Below the pieces are notes generated by a model, which saw only the letters and a list, made by a program, of their open reading frames with translations, did no database searches and had not been told where the DNA came from. The translations under genes and the position numbers were made by a program. Positions 56,882 through 64,000 of a stretch of DNA of 64,000 nucleotides are shown here, piece by piece (within the stretch, counting starts at the first letter, position 1; each line of letters starts with the position of its first letter). Source of the DNA: Basidiobolus meristosporus CBS 931.73 (Eukaryota > Basidiobolomycota > Basidiobolomycetes > Basidiobolales > Basidiobolaceae); assembly GCA_002104905.1 (NCBI GenBank), contig MCFE01000101.1, positions 108,276 through 172,275 on the forward strand, in the 5' to 3' direction.

Positions 56882-57586
56882 CTAAGCTAAAGTTAAGGCA
56901 GTATCCCAGAGTACACTGGAGTTCAGGTTCATGGGGGAGTGAAGTAGATAAGCTTGAGAGATATAATAATCTTTCAGGAAGTGGGCAACAGCAGGTGAAG
57001 GGGAGTTTTTGATAAGTGAAGTGAATCTTGCAAGCAGAGATTCCTCTAACAAGAAGGTCTTGTAAACTGGAGAATCAGGAAACTCTTTAAAGGCATGGTC
57101 AGTAGGCTCCCAGTAAAACTGGTCAGAGACATTTTGAGAGAACTGTTTAGCTATACTTTTGTCAAGTACTACCTCCAGAGTGTGATGGTTGATAAACCTC
57201 ATGTTAACAATCTTGGATAAGTTGTAACCTTGTTGCTTGAGATACATCCTATGCTCAGATATGGGAATAAACTCCACATTGGCAAAGTAGCAGACAGCCC
57301 AGTCAGTAGCAGGAGGCAAATCAGAAGTGGCAGGAAATTCTCTTTTAGTCTTGGGGGGAGCAGCAGGATGTCTTGAGGAGGCAGGAACAGACTTTTTGAC
57401 AGCTTTAGAGTAGGAAGAGTGAGCAGGAGCAGATGATTCTTGGGGAGTCTTGTTGAGAGGAAGAGTTGACACAGGGAGAATAGATTCTTGCAGATCAGAG
57501 AAGGCAGAAAACAGCTTTTGAACATGTTTCTTGAGTAGAGCATTTTCAGCTTCAACAAGTGCAAGCCTTTCCTCAAGGAAGGAAAT
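56882..57586 (-). CDS. LINE ORF1-like RNA-binding protein
   Basis: Open frame of about 235 codons on the minus strand beginning just after a TAA at 57589. The N-terminal part is a coiled coil (FLEERLALVEAENALLKKHV), followed by a Pro/Ser/Lys-rich linker (SSYSKAVKKSVPASSRHPAA) and an RRM-like plus C-terminal domain (DWAVCYFANVEFIPISEHRM, MRFINHHTLEVVLDKS). This order matches ORF1 proteins of non-LTR retrotransposons, which coat the element RNA. ATG 57472 is internal; the true start may be upstream and cut off. No ORF2 follows: the stop is followed at once by a LINE 3' tail. Confidence 0.7.
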   Translation of the reverse strand: MSFLEERLALVEAENALLKKHVQKLFSAFSDLQESILPVSTLPLNKTPQESSAPAHSSYSKAVKKSVPASSRHPAAPPKTKREFPATSDLPPATDWAVCYFANVEFIPISEHRMYLKQQGYNLSKIVNMRFINHHTLEVVLDKSIAKQFSQNVSDQFYWEPTDHAFKEFPDSPVYKTFLLEESLLARFTSLIKNSPSPAVAHFLKDYYISQAYLLHSPMNLNSSVLWDTALTLA

Positions 57587-57590
57587 TTAG

Positions 57591-58697
57591 GGGGGGGGGA
57601 GACAGTCACCAACAGGTGAAATCTTTATTTCAGTTGAAACAAAGAAGCCAGCGCTACTGTTGTAGCTTTGATACAAGAGTGTGTAGCTGAGGGGAATTTG
57701 TAGGTAAGTTAATAAGAAGTGATGATAGCTCTTCAGTGCTCAAGACACTGTCCAGTGGGAAGGGGGGTAGCAAGAGAGGTAAGATTGACTTGTGAACAAC
57801 ATTTATGAGGGGAATGTGATAAGGATTGATATTCATCATAAAGGGAGTGTGCTGCTGCAGATATTGCTGCCAAAGGTCTGTCAAGTACTTCAGGTAGGCC
57901 AGCTTGGGTTTTTCTGACTGCAGAATATAGTGAGCAAACGTCTTGACTTCAGGATCTCCAAGTATAGTTCTCCAGCAGGAGCCAGGTGTTGTGTGGTGAG
58001 TTCTCTTCCAGGCCTTAAGCAGTGGGTTGTTGCAGTTGTGAAGTCTGAGGTATAATCTGGTTCTAAGGTAGAGAAGTCTGATCTTATAGGGCATAAGCCC
58101 AAAAGCACCAAGAATAGCATGTCTGTAGGGGCATTTAGGCAAATGAGGCACCAGGGAGGTAATGCACCATACTGCAAGCTTGTCAAGCTTAGTGCAGTCT
58201 CTAGAAGTAAGAGAGAGAAGTGGTAAGCCAAATTCCAGGACAGGGAAGACAAATTGCTTGAGTAGAAGGAGGCAGCTGGGAGCTGAAGTTGTAGGAGGGG
58301 TAACAGCCAGTAGCTTGTGAAGTGCCTGTCTTGCCAGGATAATTCTCTTCTTCAGGTGTGCTCCAGAGTCTAGTCCAGTAGGAAGGAAAGGAAAGCCAAG
58401 ATATGTAGCAGAAACCTGAGCAGGTAGAGTGGAGTTCACCAAGTTGATTGGAGAGCCCAAAGGTACTGTCTTTGCAATGGAAATCTGGAGATTATTCTTC
58501 TGCAGATACTGGTGGATGGTCTGGGAGTCTTGCTGTACATTGGAGGAGGATATTCTGATGTCATCAGCAAAGAGAGTAACCAGGCAGTCAGCTGAGAGTC
58601 TTGGGAAATCATTCAGGAAGATGGCAAACAGTATAGGACCAAGCACAGAGCCTTGAACCACTCCATTAGAAACTGAGAACACAGCTGATTGCTCACT
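57591..58697 (-). mobile_element. Non-LTR retrotransposon (LINE), 3' part, interrupted by copia-1
   Basis: Consists of the C-terminal half of the reverse transcriptase ORF and a 3' tail ending in AATAAAGATTTCACCTG and a C-rich terminus (nine to ten C). Its 5' part is cut at 58697 where the copia LTR begins; the missing part is expected beyond the copia elements, outside the window. Confidence 0.85.
57654..58697 (-). CDS. LINE reverse transcriptase, C-terminal fragment
   Basis: About 348 codons. RT motif B is NGVVQGSVLGPILFAIFLND and the catalytic box is LVTLFADDIRISSS (FADD). Thumb and C-terminal regions follow (YLGFPFLPTGLDSG, KCPYRHAILGAFGLMPYKIR). The N-terminal palm and endonuclease are absent because copia-1 is inserted at 58697/58698; the codons derived from the LTR at the 5' edge are not part of the protein. 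The remaining frame has no internal stop, so the LINE was young when interrupted. Confidence 0.88.
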   Translation of the reverse strand, partial: SEQSAVFSVSNGVVQGSVLGPILFAIFLNDFPRLSADCLVTLFADDIRISSSNVQQDSQTIHQYLQKNNLQISIAKTVPLGSPINLVNSTLPAQVSATYLGFPFLPTGLDSGAHLKKRIILARQALHKLLAVTPPTTSAPSCLLLLKQFVFPVLEFGLPLLSLTSRDCTKLDKLAVWCITSLVPHLPKCPYRHAILGAFGLMPYKIRLLYLRTRLYLRLHNCNNPLLKAWKRTHHTTPGSCWRTILGDPEVKTFAHYILQSEKPKLAYLKYLTDLWQQYLQQHTPFMMNINPYHIPLINVVHKSILPLLLPPFPLDSVLSTEELSSLLINLPTNSPQLHTLVSKLQQ

Positions 58698-59046
58698 TGT
58701 TGTAAAAATTTGTATTTCCACCTAAATATTCACCTAACTTAGTCACTTAGATCATTACCTTCAAATCCTAGAAAATACTGACCAAATTCCTTGTCGGGAT
58801 TTACTTAGAATATTTTCACCAAAATACCAGGTACCCAGAACATGAAAATTCTCAAAGTTGTCCAAACAGCCCCAAACTTTGCACACATGTTCTTGGGACC
58901 TTCCTTAACCTATTCTACGTGTTTGTAATGCCAAGACCAGATAAAAGTATAAATACCACTTTTACATTCAATAAATCATTAAGTGAAAACCACATAATCT
59001 ACTTGTTCTCCCAATCACTTCCAATATCTCCAAGACTCTTACAACA
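58698..59046 (+). mobile_element. 5' LTR of copia-1 (349 bp)
   Basis: Begins TGTTGTAA and ends TTACAACA (8-bp terminal inverted repeat). TATA-like AAAGTATAAATACC near 58955 and AATAAA near 58970. About 98% identical (seven differences by eye) to the inverted LTR at 61608-61956. Confidence 0.95.
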
Positions 59047-59062
59047 GGTTATGAGCCCCGAG
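59047..59062 (+). other. Candidate primer-binding site of copia-1
   Basis: GGTTATGAGCCCCGAG directly follows the LTR; position fits a tRNA primer site, but I have not matched it to a tRNA. Confidence 0.35.
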
Positions 59063-59077
59063 CTGTCACTCTCTGCA

Positions 59078-61606
59078 ATGTCTACTACTGCTATTACTGG
59101 AATTTTTCCCTCTGCTGAAAAGTTGGATGGATCTAACTACCAAGTGTGGAAGGTGAAGATGAAGATGCTGCAACAAGAAAGAGGCCTTTGGGATATTGTC
59201 ATGGGAGAAGAATGCCCTCCTAAAAACATGGGAGAGGAAGCCTTAAAGTACCAGAAGAAAGAACAAAGTGCCTTTAACTGCATTTGCCTTAATGTCAAGG
59301 ACAAATTGCTAATTCAATGCTCAAGAGCAAAAACGGCAAAGAATGCCTGGAAAGCATTAGAAGACACCTACCAGTCATGTTCAGCTGCCAAGAAAATGTA
59401 TCTGAGAAGAAAATTCTTTACAACAAAGATGCTGCCAGGAGAAGAAATGAAAAATCTAATTAACAGAATTACCCTGCTGGTAGATGAGATGGAATCTGTG
59501 GGCGTACCAACTACTGATGAGGATGTGATAGTTACCATCCTGAATAGCCTGACAGACGAGTTTCAGGGCCTTGTATCAGCCCTAGAGTCCAGAACTGAAG
59601 ATTTGACCTTAAATTACGTATATGGAAGGCTCCTGGATGAAGAATTAAGAAAATCAAGCGCCAATAAGAAGGAAGAAGAAAATGCTTTAATAAGCAATGA
59701 TAACCAGCAAAGGAGGTACCCAAGACCCTACAAAGGCAACAGCAACCTATTTTGCAACTACTGCAAAAGGAAAGGACACACATCAGACCGGTGTTTCAAA
59801 AAGAGAGATTATCAGCAAAAGAAGCCTGAATATGGAAATGCTGCAACAACTGAAGATAGACTATTCATATCTGCACTAAATATGACCACAAACAAGGATT
59901 CTCAGACGTGGTATATTGACTCTGGAGCTTCTCAACACTTTACACACCAAAAAGAACTTTTTACCCAATATCAAGAAATTCCAATTAAGAAGGTTTTCAT
60001 GGGTGACAATAGAACACTTGATGCAGTGGGAGAAGGAACTATCCAAGTATACCTTAGAAGCAGTGAAGGAAGCCATACACTGACCTTTCAAGAAGTACTC
60101 TATGTACCAGAAATAGCCAAGAACCTACTCTCTGTAAGCAAGGCCACAGCAGAAGGACTCAGTTTCAGTTTTGACAATTCTGGATGCAGGATCACTGATC
60201 AAAATGGTGCCCATATTGCTTCGGGCATCAGAGATCAGAACCTATACAAGTTGACTTATATTCCATCATATCTGGAAGCCAATATAAGTAACTTAAATGA
60301 AGAAACACCAATGCTTTGGCACAGGAGATTTGGACACATCAATTTTGATTATTTGCGTAAAATGATCAAAGATCAGCTAATTTCTGGAGTGAAAATTGAT
60401 CCCCCAGCTAATTTGGAGCACTGTGAAGCCTGCATATATGGGAAACAAGCCAGACAACTGTTCAAGAGCTCTGGGTTAATCAAAACTAAGAAAAAATTAG
60501 ATCTAATTCACTCAGATCTGTGTGGACCTATGCAAAATTTATCCTTAGGCGGGATGAAGTATTTAATCACTTTTATTGATGATTAAACAAGATACACATG
60601 GGTCTACTACATGGAGAGAAAGGAAGAAGCTCTGTCTAAGCTCAGGGAGTTTAAAGCCATGGTGGAGAGAGAAACTGGTGAAAAAATCAAGAAAATACGC
60701 TCTGACAATGGTGGAGAATATAACTCAAAACTCTTCATCCACTTCTGCAAAGTTCATGGGATAAAGCAAGAGACTACTGTACCATACTCCCCACAGCAAA
60801 ATGGAGTAGCAGAACAAGCTAACAGATCAATAATTGATATGGCAAGATCTATGATCCATGATCAAAAATTATCCTATGATTTTTGGGCGGAATCAGTTGC
60901 CATTGCTGTATATCTTAAAAATAGGAGTTATAACAGAATACTTTATGATTCTACTCCATTTGAAGCATGGTATGGATACAGACCAAGTGCAGAACATCTA
61001 AGAATATTTGGGTGTACAGCATATGCCAAAAAACTGGCCGGAAATCAGTCAAAATTTGAGCCAAAAAGTGTAAAATGCATATTTTTGGGCTACTGCAATG
61101 AGAGTAAGGCATACAGACTGTACAATACCAAAGCAAAGAAGCTGATCAAGTCCAGGGATGTGTTGTTTGATGAAAATTCAAAATTTTCACAAAAAATGAC
61201 ATCAGATGATGACGAAAATTTGATCTCAAGTCCACCAATTGTCAGGATTGAATCAGAGCAAAACAATGAAAATTTTTTCACTCCAGAGGACTCTACAACC
61301 GTGGTTCAGCCAGAATCAGTGCCCAGGAATATCCCAGAAGTGATCATTCCAGTATCAAATGCCCGGAGATCAAATTGGACAAGAAATAGCCCAAATTACT
61401 ATATTAATGAGGGTACAAACTTAGCCTATGCCTATTCAGTCCATATTGATGAACCCCAAACTGTAAAAGAGGCCCTAAATAGCCCTCAGACAAAGTTTTG
61501 GAGATCTGCAATGACTGAGGAATATCAGGCCCTGATGGAAAATCAAACTTGGACTTAGTCAAATTACCAATCAACCAAAAATCAATTGGATGCAGATGGG
61601 TCTTCA
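59078..61606 (+). pseudogene. copia-1 Gag-Pol, disabled
   Basis: Likely start ATG 59078 (MSTTAITGIF). Gag of the UBN2 type (LDGSNYQVWKVKMKMLQQ), zinc knuckle CNYCKRKGHTSDRC, aspartic protease WYIDSGASQHFTH, pre-integrase LWHRRFGHINFDYLRKM with CEACIYGKQ, integrase core DLIHSDLCGPM, IRSDNGGEYN and NGVAEQANRS (D, D, E). Two lesions: a TAA right after TFIDD (60584-60586), after which the same frame resumes, and loss of one G in the Trp-Asp codons near 61550, giving a stop at 61556-61558; the minus copy has the extra G. The frame ends at the copia-2 insertion in CRWVF. Confidence 0.9.
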
Positions 61607-61607
61607 A

Positions 61608-61956
61608 TGTTGTAAGAGTCTTGGAGATATTGGAAGTGATTGGGAGGACAAGTAGATTATGTGGTTTTCACTTAATGATTTATTGAATGTAAAAGTAGTA
61701 TTTATACTTTTACATGGTCTTGGCATTACAAACACGTAGAATAGGTTAAGGAAGGTCCCAAGAACATGTGTGCAAAGTTTGGGGCTGTTTGGACAACTTT
61801 GAGAATTTTCATGTTCTGGGTACCTGGTATTTTGGTGAAAATATTCTAAGTAAATCCCGACAAGGAATTTGGTCAGTATTCTCTAGGATTTGAAGGTGAT
61901 GATCTAAGTGACTAAGTTAGGTGAATATTTAGGTGGAAATACGAATTTTTACAACA
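61608..61956 (-). mobile_element. 3' LTR of copia-2 (349 bp)
   Basis: Same length and ends as the LTR at 58698 in opposite orientation. A purine-rich tract (CTGAGTGGGAG on the minus strand) lies just before it. Confidence 0.95.
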
Positions 61957-61967
61957 CTCCCACTCAG

Positions 61968-64000
61968 CTAAATGTTCATACTGACTAGTCCTAATTTTGA
62001 CCTAAGATATTCAAACTTGTCTCTAGCTAATGGTTTGGTAAATATGTCTGCAATCATTTCATCTGTAGGACAGTAAACTAAGCTAACTAAGTTATTCTCT
62101 ATAGCTTCACGTATGAAATGATGTCTAATATCTATGTGCTTGGTTCTAGCATGAAAAGTTGGATTTCTACCTAATTGTATACATCCTTGATTATCTTGAA
62201 ATAAAGTAATAGGCGTTTTTTGACATAGGCCTAAATCTGTAAAGAGCTTTCTTAACCACATTGCTTCTTTTGTAGCTTCACAGGCTGCCATATACTCTGC
62301 CTCTGTAGTAGAAAGTGCTACGGTTGGTTGCTTTCTTGAATTCCATGAAATGGCTCCTTTACAGTAAAGAAAGGTGTATCCTGTGGTGGATCTTCTGTCT
62401 TCTAAATTTCGTCCCCAATCAGCATCAGAGTATCCCACAAGATCCTGTTCTGAATCCTTATAAGTGTATCTTAAGCAGATATCAGCAGTTCCTTTTAGGT
62501 ATCTAAAAATCCGCTTAACTGCTGCAATATGATCAGATCCATAATTCTGATTATGTTGGCTGACAACTCCCACTGAATATGAGATATCTGGACGTGTTCC
62601 AAGCATGATATACATCAGACTGCCGACCATAGATTGATAAGGAAAGTCAGGGCTTTCAGATGGCACCAAGCTCTCTTGATTTGGTTGAGTTTTGACCAAG
62701 TTAAGGTTTGTCTCCATTGGGGTAGCTGCCGGTTTACAGTCTTCCATTTTGTACTTCTTTAGTATATCTTGAATATACTTGGATTGGCTTAGGGTAATAG
62801 TCTGGGTACTTCTGTCTATGGAGAACTTAATCCCTAAGTAGTAACTAAGTTCTCCTAGATCGGACATCTTGAACTCCTTAGATAGGCTGGATTTAGTCTC
62901 TTCCAATGTTTCTAGGTTATTGGCGGCTATAATAAGATCATCCACATATAGAGCTAATAGAACTGGATTTGCTCTATCTGGCTTATAGTATATACTATAG
63001 TCAGCATTACTCCTTTTGAAACTCAAAGATTCCAAATAAGAATCTATCTTGCAATTCCAGGCTCTTGGTGATTGTTTGAGACCATATAGTGACTTTTTAA
63101 GCTTGCAGACCAAATGGGGGTTATCTTGGTCAACAAACCCATCAGGCTGGTCCATATACACGTCCTCATCAAGTTCTCCATTCAAAAATGCAGTTTTTAC
63201 ATCCATTTGATGAATAAAAAACTTATATTTGGCCGCAATAGCCAATATTAATCTGATGGAATTAAACTTGGCTACCGGTGCAAAGGTCTCAGTATAGTCA
63301 AGTCCTTTTGTTTGAGAGTATCCTTTGGCTACAAGTCTTGCTTTGTATCTTTCAATTGTACCATCAGCCTTGTATTTTGTCTTGAAGACCCATCTGCATC
63401 CAATTGATTTTCGGTTGATTGGTAATTTGACTAAGTCCCAAGTTTGATTTTCCATCAGTGCCTGATATTCCTCAGTCATTGCAGATCTCCAAAACTTTGT
63501 CTGAGGACTATTTAGGGCCTCTTTTACAGTCTGGGGTTCATCAACATGGACTGAATAGGCATAGGCTAAGTTTGTACCCTCATTGATATAGTAATTTGGG
63601 CTATTTCTTGTCCGATTGGATCTCCGGGCATTTGATACTGGAATGATCACTTCTGGGATATTCCTGGGCACTGATTCTGGCTGAACCACGGTTGTAGAGT
63701 CCTCTGGAGTGAAAAAATTTTCATTGTTTTGCTCTGATTCAATCCTGACAATTGGTGGACTTGAGATCAAATTTTTGTCATCATCTGATGTCATTTTTTG
63801 TGAAAATTTTGAATTTTCATCAAACAACACATCCCTGGACTTGATCAGCTTCTTTGCTTTGGTATTGTAGAGTCTGTATGCCTTACTCTCATTGCAGTAG
63901 CCCAAAAATATGCATTTTACACTTTTTGGCTCAAATTTTGACTGATTTCCGGCCAGTTTTTTGGCATATGCTGTACACCCAAATATTCTTAGATGTTCTG
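61968..64000 (-). CDS. copia-2 Pol: integrase end, reverse transcriptase, RNase H (partial)
   Basis: Open from the window edge to a stop at 61968, about 677 codons. Order: integrase C-terminal region (RIFGCTAYAKKLAGNQSKF, IFLGYCNESKAYRL), linker, RT (GCRWVFKTKYKADGTIERYK, IHQMDVKTAFLNGELDEDVY, YGLKQSPRAW, LLALYVDDLIIAANN with the YVDD box) and RNase H (GYSDADWGRNLEDRRSTTGY, TEAEYMAACEATKEAMW, DNQGCIQLGRNP, HIDIRHHFIREAI). All catalytic acids are present and no stop or frameshift is visible, so this copy may be active or recently active. Differs from copia-1 at only a few residues in the shared part. The 5' part lies outside the window. Confidence 0.94.
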   Translation of the reverse strand, partial: EHLRIFGCTAYAKKLAGNQSKFEPKSVKCIFLGYCNESKAYRLYNTKAKKLIKSRDVLFDENSKFSQKMTSDDDKNLISSPPIVRIESEQNNENFFTPEDSTTVVQPESVPRNIPEVIIPVSNARRSNRTRNSPNYYINEGTNLAYAYSVHVDEPQTVKEALNSPQTKFWRSAMTEEYQALMENQTWDLVKLPINRKSIGCRWVFKTKYKADGTIERYKARLVAKGYSQTKGLDYTETFAPVAKFNSIRLILAIAAKYKFFIHQMDVKTAFLNGELDEDVYMDQPDGFVDQDNPHLVCKLKKSLYGLKQSPRAWNCKIDSYLESLSFKRSNADYSIYYKPDRANPVLLALYVDDLIIAANNLETLEETKSSLSKEFKMSDLGELSYYLGIKFSIDRSTQTITLSQSKYIQDILKKYKMEDCKPAATPMETNLNLVKTQPNQESLVPSESPDFPYQSMVGSLMYIMLGTRPDISYSVGVVSQHNQNYGSDHIAAVKRIFRYLKGTADICLRYTYKDSEQDLVGYSDADWGRNLEDRRSTTGYTFLYCKGAISWNSRKQPTVALSTTEAEYMAACEATKEAMWLRKLFTDLGLCQKTPITLFQDNQGCIQLGRNPTFHARTKHIDIRHHFIREAIENNLVSLVYCPTDEMIADIFTKPLARDKFEYLRSKLGLVSMNI

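Larger units (their letters stand above)
58698..61607 (+). mobile_element. Ty1/copia retrotransposon copia-1, interrupted
   Basis: LTR, Gag, protease, integrase and the first codons of RT in plus orientation, then cut at 61607 by copia-2. The remaining RT-RNase H and 3' LTR should lie beyond the window. Confidence 0.92.
61608..64000 (-). mobile_element. Ty1/copia retrotransposon copia-2, 3' part
   Basis: Minus-orientation element of the same family inserted into copia-1. Contains integrase C-terminus, RT, RNase H and 3' LTR; continues beyond the window. Confidence 0.93.

Overview
The window is nuclear DNA of a fungus, most likely an early-diverging (zygomycete-grade) lineage. Evidence: short GT-AG introns of about 50-70 nt in most conserved genes; fungal families such as Kre9/KNH-like cell-wall proteins, a Skg3/Caf120-type PH protein and a Yhm2 carrier; next to genes rare or lost in many Dikarya (folliculin, an EBP-type sterol isomerase relic, a bacterial-type dicarboxylate symporter). 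No rRNA, tRNA or CRISPR was recognised. The species cannot be fixed from the sequence alone.

Layout. 0-28 kb is a dense housekeeping region: a partial PPR protein (-), a small mitochondrial RRM-like protein (+), VPS35 (+), an intronless DctA/GltP-type symporter (-), a decayed zinc-alcohol-dehydrogenase-like relic (-), an F-box/LRR protein (+), folliculin (-), ITPA/HAM1 (+), a small secreted protein (-), D-2-hydroxyglutarate dehydrogenase (-), PA2G4/EBP1 (-), the Yhm2 citrate/oxoglutarate carrier (-), alanyl-tRNA synthetase (+), mitochondrial ribosomal bL9m (-) and frataxin (+).

28.6-40.6 kb holds two complete-looking, diverged copies of VPS15, the regulatory kinase-like subunit of the Vps34 PI3-kinase complex. 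They lie tail-to-tail with only 93 bp between the stop codons. Copy A has a 2.97-kb intronless central exon where copy B keeps about ten introns. 41-44.4 kb is a large PH-domain protein whose C-terminus resembles the winged helix of D5-type primases.

45.4-47.3 kb carries three small secreted Kre9/KNH-like proteins. Two are divergently transcribed and share a perfect 345-bp inverted repeat covering the mature proteins and 3' UTRs, while their signal peptides and promoters differ, the mark of recent gene conversion or ectopic duplication. 48-56 kb is sparse: a secreted orphan, a frame-disrupted Cys-rich secreted gene, a HAD phosphatase, a decayed EBP sterol isomerase and several LTR and LINE tail relics.

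56.8-64 kb is a three-level transposon nest. A non-LTR retrotransposon (-) is interrupted by a Ty1/copia element (+) with 349-bp LTRs, and that element is interrupted, just inside its reverse transcriptase, by a second, near-identical copia element (-). The plus copia copy is dead (nonsense codon plus 1-nt deletion); the minus copy is open to the window edge.

Functionally, VPS35 (retromer), VPS15 (PI3P synthesis) and folliculin (lysosomal nutrient signalling) concern endosome/vacuole biology; D2HGDH, Yhm2, frataxin, bL9m and the PPR protein are mitochondrial. I see no sign that these are co-regulated clusters.
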